The notes beneath the pieces are model-generated. The model was not told the DNA's origin and ran no database searches. It was given only the letters and a program-made list of their open reading frames with translations. The position numbers and the translations under genes are program-made. Positions 20,301 through 28,202 of a stretch of DNA of 64,000 nt are shown here, one piece after another; position 1 is the first letter of the stretch, and each line of letters starts with the position of its first letter. Source of the DNA: Marinilabiliales bacterium (GTDB lineage: Bacteria > Bacteroidota > Bacteroidia > Bacteroidales > ML635J-15). Location: NCBI GenBank assembly GCA_002869385.1, contig PKTB01000024.1, positions 248,001 through 312,000 on the forward strand. Reading direction: 5' to 3'.

Positions 20301-22712
20301 ACATAGACCACCGGTTGATTGATTATTTGGTGTTGTCCCGGCGGAAAAATTATATGAATATGTTGCACAACCTGATGCATTGACTGTTGCTGTACCATCA
20401 CAATCACCGGCACAACCAGGGTCTAAGGTTGCCACAGTAGCAGTTGGTATGTTACCAGAAGCAACTATTGTAAATGGCTCAACTGCTGTACATTAATTTA
20501 CATCTGTTACTGTAACATCGTAACCACCAAAACATAAATTGCTAAGTGATGATGTTGTTGGTCCTGAAGACCATGCATAACCTGTATATGCAGGTGTAGT
20601 ACTTGCTGTTCCGTCACATAAACCACAATTGTCAGGAGTAACATTTACAGTTGGATTAGGCATTGAATATACTTCAATGTTTGTATTGTAAGTATCAGTG
20701 CAAGAACCCGTAGTGATTTCTAATTGAACATTATAAATACCAGGTGCAGCCCAGGTTACTCCTGAAGGATTTTCCGCTATTGATGAAGCAGGTGTTCCAC
20801 TTGTAAATGTCCAATCGTATGTTTCTACAACAATTGGAACTCCTGTATGTGTAAAATCAAATGAATGACCAGTAAAGCATTGATTACCATTATATGTAAA
20901 TGTTGCATCCGGAACATCAGCAGTATTTAAGTTAACACTTGTTGTTTCAGAGCATCCATAAGTGTCTGTTACTGTAATTCCATAAAGTCCACCAGATAAT
21001 CCGGTAAAGTTATAAGATCCGACGCCATTTTGAGTCGATGCTCCAAGTTGTATATCATAAGGCGAGGCTCCTCCAGTTCCCGTTACCAGAACTGCGCCAT
21101 CGTTACCACCTCCGGCACAACTCGGTTGCGTAATACTGGTATTAATACCTAAAACAGGAGACTCGTAGATTTGTACAGTTTCTACATATTCACATTGACC
21201 TATATTATCTGAAATCACAATTTGATATGACCCAGCAGTTAAATTTGTGAGATTAAAACTTGTTCCACCAATTACATTTGTCGGACCTCCATTAACACTA
21301 TATGAATAAGGTGCGGTACCACCTCCAATTCCACTGACGTTTATTGCACCTGTGTTATCACCATTACATGCAATATTTGTTGAACCAACTGTGGCAGTTA
21401 TACCTGATATCGAAAAGTTTAATGAATTTTGAGGTGAGAAGTTTGAGCAAATATCATCTACACCACCAGCAAGAACAGTTAGTGTATAGTTTCCATCGTG
21501 AGAAAGATAGTCTCCAAGCTCAAGAGTCCATAAATCATAGTAAAATGTTCCGGCATATGTACTAGCAGCACCGGCTTCACAAACAGCACTCCATGTATCA
21601 ATAATGGAGTAGGTTCCGTTTGGTCCTGTTAAAACAAAATCTGCGGGTTGAACACTTGAACACCAAAGTCTTTCTGAGAATTGTATTGTTAATGATGATT
21701 GACCACATACTGGTGGGTAAACAATATAGTCCATATATGGACCAGTATTATCCACAATAGAAGCAGTTCCACTAAAGTTTATAGAGTAACCGTTAGTAGA
21801 TGCTGAAAAATTACTTACATTAACAACATATGTATTTCCTGCAGTAACATTCAATGTGCTATTCCAGTTACTACATGAATTAGGCCCTTCACAAGTTGTA
21901 GCGCCTCCATTAATACCTGTACTTCCAGTTGTTCCACAGTAGTTACATCTTAGTGGTTGATTTGCTCCAACTCCATAATTAACAATATCAAAACAGTCTA
22001 CACCCCCGTTTAGACTATATACAGCCCAGTCGTAATCGTCACTTCCACTAACCGGAACAATTGTAAAGTTTACAGTTCCTGAAGTTTGAGCAGTAAATGT
22101 ATACCACATATTATTATCTTCACCTGTTACTAAGCAGTTAGGACAGTTCCATGTTGCAACTGATATCCCCATTTGTGCATTAAAGTCATAAAGGTCATAA
22201 TAATTACATTCACCTGAAGCAGAAACAGGATGTGAGTTGTTTAAGTTACATAATGGTAAAGCTCCCAAACAGTCAGCACTCGTTGGTGCAGGCAGTCTTC
22301 TAAAAGCTAAAGTTCCTGCAGCAACACTTGATGTACTACAATAGTATCGATATATACCTATAGAATAAGTTCCGGCAGCAGGTGCTGTGAAGACAACTTC
22401 TGAGCCAAGTCCACAGTGGTCATCATTATAAAATCCTGCAATTGGTGAACCGGTTCCGGTACCACTATAGATTTCAATTTGTGTATCTACAGAATTTGAA
22501 CCACCTCCATCACAAAATGAGAAAACAAATGTTTCTCCAGGATAAGTGGCCACAAAGGTAAAATATCTATAAGTACTTGCACTTGTTGTTTGCCAGTCTG
22601 TTGTGGGATTTAAAGCGCCAGCACTAGACGCTCCAGAACAAACGGCAAAAGCTTTACCGCTAAAAGTTAACAATAAAGCTGAAAGAATCGCAAAAAGTAA
22701 ATATTTTCGCAT
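14358..22712 (-). pseudogene. Giant SprB-repeat surface protein with T9SS type B sorting domain, three in-frame stops
   Basis: A single frame of 2784 codons, broken only by TAA 20493-20495 (codon 740), TGA 18549-18551 (codon 1388) and TAA 15699-15701 (codon 2338). Layout: signal peptide 1-23; beta-sandwich pre-peptidase-like and adhesin regions to about 435; about 24 SprB repeats (pattern C.G.CDGSA...GGT.PY.Y.WSNG...LCAGTY.VTVTD.NGC); two PKD domains (YYWEFDDEGSG, WEWDFGDGGSSG); then the gliding-motility type B C-terminal domain (YNRWGEMIF...GVYTYVV). SprB-type proteins are cell-surface adhesins secreted by T9SS. At codon 1388 neighbouring repeats have Gly (CYGGTNG), implying GGA to TGA. One repeat has YLCSGSG where the others have Trp, implying TGG to TGT. 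It is the last gene of an operon with its own sigma and anti-sigma genes. Confidence 0.93.
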
Positions 22713-22762
22713 AATATGTTGGGGTTTAGTTTATACTATATATTAATCAAATCCATTTTGTT

Positions 22763-23326
22763 TTATTCTTGTGATTGGTTATCTTCTTCTTTTAAATCTT
22801 CTAGAAGCTTCTCATATTCTTCAGGATTTTGATTTATCCAATCGTCTTTGGCATTTCTGTAATTTATATCATCCTGTTCTTTATCACCAGTATATTCATA
22901 TTTAGGAAAACCCATACTTGTGACATACATTTTGGGACTACCTTTTATCCCTTGTTCAAAAGTTTGATTGTTACCATTTATATAATTCCCATTTACTGTT
23001 ACAGTTGAAAATTCATAATCAACATTTTGAGATAATAGAATATTTCTCACATATTCAGCACTTACAAATTCATTTATATAAAGCTGAAACCTGTCTTTAC
23101 CTTCTCCGGATTTAAAATATCTTCCACTAAATATATTTTCGTCATTTAGCAATTCTGCTAAGACCATATTGCCATGCTCATCATCAATAAGATTGACAAC
23201 ATGAAAATATACAGTGTAACCTTCGTCGGCAACTTTAATTTGTGTAAATTCTAATTTCCCTTCCTGTGAAAATAGATTTAATGTAAAATACCCACAAATA
23301 ATTAATAACAATATCAGTTTCTTCAT
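22763..23326 (-). CDS. Small exported protein of the sigma/SprB operon, unknown function
   Basis: 187 aa starting MKKLILLLIICGYFTLNLFSQEG, a clear signal peptide ending at about residue 20. The mature part is acidic, with short beta-like segments (LEFTQIKVADEGYTVYFHVVNLIDD) and a charged tail (EEYEKLLEDLKEEDNQSQE). I recognise no domain. It lies between the anti-sigma gene (16 bp away) and the giant SprB gene (50 bp away) on the same strand, so it is probably co-expressed and exported to the periplasm or surface with that protein. A chaperone or accessory role is only a guess. Confidence 0.65.
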   Translation of the reverse strand: MKKLILLLIICGYFTLNLFSQEGKLEFTQIKVADEGYTVYFHVVNLIDDEHGNMVLAELLNDENIFSGRYFKSGEGKDRFQLYINEFVSAEYVRNILLSQNVDYEFSTVTVNGNYINGNNQTFEQGIKGSPKMYVTSMGFPKYEYTGDKEQDDINYRNAKDDWINQNPEEYEKLLEDLKEEDNQSQE

Positions 23327-23342
23327 AGTTATGGTTGTTTGT

Positions 23343-24602
23343 CTAATTCCAAATTAAATTTACTCTTCCTTTTTTCGTTTGGATATTACCATATTCATCC
23401 ATAGTTTTAATCTCCCACAGGTAATAACCAGGTTTGGCATTTTCACCAATATTATTGACTTTCCCATTCCATCTGTCTTCAAAATTATTTGAGCTGAAAA
23501 CAAGATTTCCATGTCCGTCAACAATCAATAATTGATAACTTGTGAAGTTCATATCTTCACCAATTGGTCCAAATTCAGAATTTACGCCATTACTATTTGG
23601 TGTAAATGCATTAGGTAAATAAAATACATGCTCAATTACAACATTTACATTTTTATTTACTTCAGTTTTACAACCAAATTGGTTTACAATACTTAAATTA
23701 ATAGTGTATTCTGAGGTTTTATTGAATGTGTAGCTTGCTTCTCTTTCTCTAAATTCCTGACTATCAATAGTCCACAGATACTCTAATTCTTCTTCATTAT
23801 CGGTAGTAAAATAATATAAATTTTCTGAATTATCAAAATTTATTTTAGTTGGTGTTGGCTTATATAATTCTACAATTTCAAGGTCCTCATTTTTAAGAAT
23901 GAAATTATTAAAAGTTATGTTTACTTCTGTGTAGAATTTACCATCTTCAGTATAGATATATTCTGCTGTATTACCATAAACTTTGGCATTATCTCCAGTG
24001 TTACAAAGAATTTTACAACCATCAGGTACATTTTCAGCAATAAATTTAATACTTACTGGTGTACATTTATCAGAAATCTCATAATAGAATTTTGCTTTAG
24101 ATATGTCAGGAATAACATCTGCTTCAATATCTTCTTCAGTTATATTGTTTATGGAGTTTACATCTTGTGTATCATTGGTATTGATTTCTGTATTCTCAGA
24201 ATTTTGATTATTAGAGTTAGTTATATTATTATTAGTAGTATTATCTGAATTATCCTGATGAGTGATATTATTGTTATTATCAATGTTTACGGTGGTATTA
24301 TCAGTATTATCAGTATTGCTAGAGTTATTATTTTCAGAAATGATTGTCTGATTTGTGTTGTTGTTATTGTTTGAGATTTGCTCAGTTGTTTTATTTTCAA
24401 CCTGAGGCTCTTTGTCAAATAGATTATTTATTAAAATAATAGAAGCTATTGTTACAATAATAGTAGAGGCAACCAATATTGTTTTGGTTAAGCCACTAAT
24501 ACCCGGTTTTGGGAGATCTTTCTCCAACCGGATCCAATCCTGTGGGTCATATTCAACCTCATAATTTTGCAGGATGTCTTTTATGTTTTTTAAATCACTC
24601 AT
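23343..24602 (-). CDS. Membrane anti-sigma-like protein with PKD-like region and T9SS type B C-terminal domain
   Basis: 419 aa. Residues 1-39 are cytoplasmic, with a D-W-x-x-L-E anti-sigma-like segment (DPQDWIRLEKDL). Residues 40-62 form a single transmembrane helix, and no signal peptide precedes it. Residues about 70-165 are an Asn/Thr-rich low-complexity linker. Then come beta-rich PKD-like segments (CTPVSIKFIAENVPDGCKI; LEYLWTIDSQ...YTFNKTSEYTINLSIVNQFGCKTEV). Residues about 328-419 are a gliding-motility C-terminal domain (FYLPNAFTPNSNGVN, then GYYLWEIKTMDEYGN). Its start overlaps the sigma gene by 4 bp (ATGA), so it is very likely that factor's antagonist. A T9SS cargo-type domain on an inner-membrane regulator is unusual. 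Anti-sigma function is inferred from context and topology. Confidence 0.75.
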   Translation of the reverse strand: MSDLKNIKDILQNYEVEYDPQDWIRLEKDLPKPGISGLTKTILVASTIIVTIASIILINNLFDKEPQVENKTTEQISNNNNNTNQTIISENNNSSNTDNTDNTTVNIDNNNNITHQDNSDNTTNNNITNSNNQNSENTEINTNDTQDVNSINNITEEDIEADVIPDISKAKFYYEISDKCTPVSIKFIAENVPDGCKILCNTGDNAKVYGNTAEYIYTEDGKFYTEVNITFNNFILKNEDLEIVELYKPTPTKINFDNSENLYYFTTDNEEELEYLWTIDSQEFREREASYTFNKTSEYTINLSIVNQFGCKTEVNKNVNVVIEHVFYLPNAFTPNSNGVNSEFGPIGEDMNFTSYQLLIVDGHGNLVFSSNNFEDRWNGKVNNIGENAKPGYYLWEIKTMDEYGNIQTKKGRVNLIWN

Positions 24603-25174
24603 TCTAATTCACCGTATTTATTTATATATAAATTTTTTAATTTCATTTTTGCTTTAGCAAGATTTGATTTTGAAGTGCCGATACTGATTCCAAGCATTTC
24701 TGCAATTTCTTTATGAGAATACTCTTCAATGACATACAGGTTAAAAACTGTTTTATAAGCCGGCGACAACTCCTGAATCATTTCAATTATTCTTGCTGCA
24801 CATAGGTTTGTTTGATTTAGCTTTTCAAGAGAATCTTCAGAATCATCCGTTAGATTAACAATTGAATAATCAGCTTCAGAATTAAACTGCATTTTGTTCT
24901 TTTTCCTCAGGCAATCAATTGTATTATTGATAATAATTCTTCTTATCCAGCCCTCAAAAGAACCTGTGTGCTTAAAGTATTTAATTTTTTCAAAGACCTT
25001 TATGAACCCATCATGTAAGAAATCTTTTGCTTCGTCAATATTAGAAGCGTACCTCATACATGTCCCCAGCATTTTACCGTAGGTTGCTTTATAGAGCAGA
25101 TGCTGACTGTTCCTGTCTCCCTTGATACATCCCTCTACAATCATTTTTACATCTTCCCGGTTGCTTAGGTCCAT
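24599..25174 (-). CDS. ECF-family RNA polymerase sigma factor
   Basis: 191 aa. The sigma-2 region (LLYKATYGKMLGTCMRYASNIDEAKDFLHDGFIKVFEKI, then FEGWIRRIIINNTIDCLRK) spans about residues 20-90. The sigma-4 region (IQELSPAYKTVFNLYVIEEYSHKEIAEMLGISIGTSKSNLAKAKMKLK) spans about 130-180 and includes the helix-turn-helix. The start was placed at MDLSNREDV. A TTG five codons upstream is possible, but a candidate ECF promoter would then leave almost no leader. It overlaps the anti-sigma gene by 4 bp and heads the operon leading to the SprB-repeat protein, which is its most likely target. Confidence 0.92.
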   Translation of the reverse strand: MDLSNREDVKMIVEGCIKGDRNSQHLLYKATYGKMLGTCMRYASNIDEAKDFLHDGFIKVFEKIKYFKHTGSFEGWIRRIIINNTIDCLRKKNKMQFNSEADYSIVNLTDDSEDSLEKLNQTNLCAARIIEMIQELSPAYKTVFNLYVIEEYSHKEIAEMLGISIGTSKSNLAKAKMKLKNLYINKYGELE

Positions 25175-25195
25175 ATTCTTAGTTTTCAAAATTAT

Positions 25196-25221
25196 GACGT
25201 AGCCGTTTTAGTTTAGTTGCC
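25196..25221 (-). promoter_or_regulatory. Candidate autoregulatory ECF promoter (GGCAAC-N16-CGTC)
   Basis: Read leftward, GGCAAC at 25221-25216 is followed by a 16-base spacer and CGTC at 25199-25196. AAC in the -35 and CGTC in the -10 are the commonest ECF-type promoter marks. The expected start point falls about 13 bp before the sigma ATG at 25174, fitting autoregulation. Confidence 0.45.
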
Positions 25222-25322
25222 TCTTAATGGGTAAAATTTTTACTAAAATACTATTTTTTTTTTCAGTTAAAAAATTCTGAAAAATAATGTTTCATATTAT
25301 AAAAATTGTGAAACCCTTTTTA

Positions 25323-25330
25323 TATATTTG
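25323..25330 (+). promoter_or_regulatory. Candidate -7 element for the methylmalonyl-CoA operon (TATATTTG)
   Basis: Exact TAnnTTTG match, 28 bp upstream of the epimerase ATG. A TTG occurs at 25306-25308, but the spacing is a few bases shorter than usual. Confidence 0.45.
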
Positions 25331-25358
25331 CCAAACATGAATTTAATTTTCTTACATA

Positions 25359-25769
25359 ATGAATTTAACTCACATTGAACACATTGGCATTGCTGTGAAA
25401 TAAATTGACGAAGCCAAAAAGTACTACGAAGATGTATTAGGTCTGAAATGTTATGCAATAGAAGAAGTAAAAGACCAAAAAGTTAAAACAGCCTTTTTTA
25501 AAATTGGACAAACTAAAATTGAACTATTAGAATCAACAGGTCCTGAAGGTCCGGTTGGTAAGTTTATCGAGAAAAAAGGACAGGGGATTCATCATATAGC
25601 TTTTGCTGTTGATGGTATAGAGGAAGCTTTGGTGGAATTAGATGCAAGTGGAATAGGATTGATAGATAAAGCTCCACGTAAAGGTGCTGAAGGCCTTGAT
25701 ATCGGTTTCTTACATCCAAAATCAACATTTGGTGTGTTAACAGAACTATGCGAAGATAAAAACCAATAA
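25359..25769 (+). pseudogene. mce: Methylmalonyl-CoA epimerase, interrupted by in-frame TAA at codon 15
   Basis: 136 codons, a typical length for the family. It begins MNLTHIEHIGIAVK, then TAA at 25401-25403, then IDEAKKYYEDVLGL in the same frame. Glyoxalase/VOC-fold metal ligands are seen in HIEHIGIAV (first His), KGQGIHHIAFAV (His) and the late Glu in VLTELCE. The enzyme interconverts (2R)- and (2S)-methylmalonyl-CoA. The missing residue in AVK-x-IDEA is usually Ser, Asn or Asp; TCA to TAA (C to A) is the simplest explanation. It is first in the operon with the Na+-pumping decarboxylase, so it supplies the right epimer for succinate to propionate metabolism. Confidence 0.92.
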
Positions 25770-25802
25770 TATATTTCAATAAAACACTAGAATATTCACA
25801 AA

Positions 25803-27362
25803 ATGGCAATTGAAGAAAAAATCAAAAAACTTGTTGAGATGCGTAACGAAGCCAAACTTGGTGGAGGCGAAAAACGTATTGAAGCTCAGCATGCTAAAGG
25901 CAAACTTACCGCTCGTGAAAGAATAGACTTACTTTTAGATGAAGGTAGTTTCGAAGAGATGGATATGTTTGTTTCACATCGTGCCACAGATTTTGGTCTT
26001 GATAAAACCAAATTTCTTGGAGATGGGGTTGTTATCGGTTACGGTACAATAGAAGGAAGACTGATTTATGTTTATTCACAAGACTTTACTGTTTTAGGTG
26101 GTTCCCTATCGGAGACTAATGCTAAGAAGATATGTAAAGTTATGGATATGGCAATGAAAGCAGGTGCACCAGTTATCGGTCTAAATGATAGTGGTGGTGC
26201 TAGAATCCAAGAAGGTGTTTTAAGCCTTTCTGGTTATGCTGATATTTTTCAAAGAAATATTGAAGCATCCGGTGTTATTCCTCAATTGTCCGCAATCTTA
26301 GGACCATGTGCAGGTGGAGCTGTGTATTCTCCAGCTTTAACAGACTTTATCCTTATGGCTGAAGACATTAGTTATATGTTTGTAACAGGTCCTAAAGTTA
26401 CAAAAACTGTAACAGGTGAGGATATTTCTGTTGAAAACCTTGGTGGCCCAATGGTTCATGCATCAAAATCAGGAGTTGCTCATTTTGTTTCAGAATCAGA
26501 GCAGGAGGCAGTAAATACTCTTAGAAGAATTATATCGTATATTCCGCAGAATTTTATGGAAACTACTCCAATAGTGGAATGTGACGATCCAATAGATCGT
26601 ATAGATGATGTACTAAACAATATTATTCCGGATAATCCTAACAAACCATATAATGTTCTTGATATTATCACAACTTTAGTTGATAATGGGGAATTTGAAG
26701 AAGTTCATAAATATTATGCAAAGAATATTGTTGTTGGTTTTGCAAGATTTAATGGCCAATCTGTAGGAGTTGTTGCTAACCAACCAAATTTTCTTGCAGG
26801 AGTTCTTGATATCGATGCATCGAAAAAAGGAGCACGTTTTGTAAGATTCTGTGATTGTTTTAATATTCCTTTAGTTACTTTGGTAGATGTACCTGGATTT
26901 TTACCAGGTAGTTCACAGGAATATGGTGGAATTATCTCTAATGGTGCTAAACTTATGTATGCATATGGCGAAGCAACGGTTCCAAAAGTAACAGTGACAT
27001 TGCGTAAATCATATGGTGGTGCTCACGATGTAATGAGTTGTAAACAGCTTAAAGGTGATTTAAATTATGCATGGCCAACAGCTGAAATTGCAGTTATGGG
27101 CGCTCAAGGAGCAATTGAGGTTCTTAACTACAAAGAACTTCAAGCTATTGAAGATCCTGATAAGAAAGCTGAATATGTTGCTGAAAAGGAACTTGAGTAC
27201 AGAGAGAAATTTGCTAATCCATATCAAGCAGCAAAATATGGTTTTATCGATGATGTGATTGAACCTCGTAATACTAGGTTTAGAATTGTCAGAGCATTGG
27301 CAGCACTTGCATCAAAGAGAGACAGTATGCCTGCAAAAAAACATACTAATATTCCTTTATAA
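25803..27362 (+). CDS. mmdA: Methylmalonyl-CoA decarboxylase carboxyltransferase (alpha) subunit
   Basis: 519 aa acyl-CoA carboxyltransferase with both crotonase-like halves. N-terminal half: [65 protein letters not shown]-terminal half: [61 protein letters not shown] and [12 protein letters not shown]. It moves the carboxyl group from methylmalonyl-CoA to the biotin of the downstream carrier. The C-terminus has the usual [11 protein letters not shown]. Residue 380 is Asn in ISNGAK, where homologues usually have His (CAT to AAT would be C to A). Frame intact; 10 bp before the next gene. Confidence 0.95.
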   Translation: MAIEEKIKKLVEMRNEAKLGGGEKRIEAQHAKGKLTARERIDLLLDEGSFEEMDMFVSHRATDFGLDKTKFLGDGVVIGYGTIEGRLIYVYSQDFTVLGGSLSETNAKKICKVMDMAMKAGAPVIGLNDSGGARIQEGVLSLSGYADIFQRNIEASGVIPQLSAILGPCAGGAVYSPALTDFILMAEDISYMFVTGPKVTKTVTGEDISVENLGGPMVHASKSGVAHFVSESEQEAVNTLRRIISYIPQNFMETTPIVECDDPIDRIDDVLNNIIPDNPNKPYNVLDIITTLVDNGEFEEVHKYYAKNIVVGFARFNGQSVGVVANQPNFLAGVLDIDASKKGARFVRFCDCFNIPLVTLVDVPGFLPGSSQEYGGIISNGAKLMYAYGEATVPKVTVTLRKSYGGAHDVMSCKQLKGDLNYAWPTAEIAVMGAQGAIEVLNYKELQAIEDPDKKAEYVAEKELEYREKFANPYQAAKYGFIDDVIEPRNTRFRIVRALAALASKRDSMPAKKHTNIPL

Positions 27363-27372
27363 TAAATAGATT

Positions 27373-27741
27373 ATGCTAAGTTTATTTCAAGCAATAACTT
27401 TTGATACTTCAAAGATTTATGCAAATGCAATGACGGTATTTTTAATTGGATTTAGCGTTGTTTTTGCAGCTTTGATTTCGATTTACCTTTTCTTTTATTT
27501 TTTACCTCGAATTATAAGTTTTGAGAAAAAGGAAAAGAAGGGAAAAAAGGTAAAGGAAACTAAAGTTGATGTAACAAAAGAAGAGAAAATTCAGGGAAAC
27601 AAAGAGATTTATGCCGCTATTGCAATGGCATTGCACATGCATTTTGAAGATATGCATGATGAAGAGTCGATGGTTCTGACAATGGATATCAAAGAAAGAG
27701 CCGGAACGCAATGGAGCTCAAAAATCATCAATATTAATTAA
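27373..27741 (+). CDS. OadG-family gamma/delta subunit of Na+-translocating decarboxylase
   Basis: 122 aa. Residues about 18-43 form one membrane helix (AMTVFLIGFSVVFAALISIYLFFYFL). A strongly Lys/Glu-rich cytoplasmic stretch follows (FEKKEKKGKKVKETKVDVTKEEK), then an OadG-like end (EIYAAIAMALHM...GTQWSSKI). These subunits anchor the carboxyltransferase and biotin carrier to the membrane pump. Position between mmdA and the biotin carrier is the standard order. It is intact and translated close to both neighbours (10 and 17 bp gaps). Confidence 0.85.
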   Translation: MLSLFQAITFDTSKIYANAMTVFLIGFSVVFAALISIYLFFYFLPRIISFEKKEKKGKKVKETKVDVTKEEKIQGNKEIYAAIAMALHMHFEDMHDEESMVLTMDIKERAGTQWSSKIININ

Positions 27742-27758
27742 AATTAAAACTGCTATAA

Positions 27759-28187
27759 ATGAAAAATTTCAAATTAAAGATCAACAGCAATGACTATGAT
27801 GTTGCAATTGATGAAATAGTTGAGAATATAGCTCATATTCAGGTGAATGGTGAAAAATACGAAGTAGAGTTGGAGAAAAAAGCTGAGAAACCGGCACCAA
27901 TTATTCGGAAATCAAGACCTGCAGTGGCTAAAAACGAGCCTGTGCAACCTAAATCAAGCTCATCTTCAGGGAGTGTTAAGGCAATAAATTCACCTTTACC
28001 GGGTAATATTCTTGATGTTAAGGTCAGTGAGGGAGATAAAGTAACAAAAGGTACAGTTGTAATGATAATGGAAGCTATGAAAATGGAAAACAATATTGTT
28101 TCTGAATTCGACGGAGTTGTAGCTTCTGTTAAAGTGAAAACCGGACAATCTGTTCTACAAAATGATGTATTAATAGAAATTGAATAA
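27759..28187 (+). CDS. mmdC: Biotin carboxyl carrier subunit of methylmalonyl-CoA decarboxylase
   Basis: 142 aa. The N-terminal part (MKNFKLKINSNDYDVAIDEI...VNGEKYEVELE) is the usual non-biotin segment. A Pro/Ser/Lys-rich linker covers about residues 45-75. The biotinyl domain follows: INSPLPGNILDVKVSEGDKV, then EAMKMENNI with the biotin-accepting Lys near residue 108. It carries CO2 from MmdA to the membrane beta subunit. It lies between the OadG and beta-subunit genes in the operon, with a 15-bp gap to the latter. Nothing unusual was seen. Confidence 0.95.
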   Translation: MKNFKLKINSNDYDVAIDEIVENIAHIQVNGEKYEVELEKKAEKPAPIIRKSRPAVAKNEPVQPKSSSSSGSVKAINSPLPGNILDVKVSEGDKVTKGTVVMIMEAMKMENNIVSEFDGVVASVKVKTGQSVLQNDVLIEIE

Positions 28188-28202
28188 GCAAAGACCACTA
28201 AA

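Noticed and set aside
14358..22712. Assembly chimera of several repeat proteins instead of one gene
   Set aside because: One signal peptide at the start, one sorting domain at the end, a constant frame over 8.4 kb and no frameshift argue for a single gene.
24230..24420. AT-rich microsatellite-like tract in the anti-sigma gene as a degenerate noncoding region
   Set aside because: It encodes an in-frame Asn/Thr-rich linker in a complete gene, a usual form of linker in this phylum.
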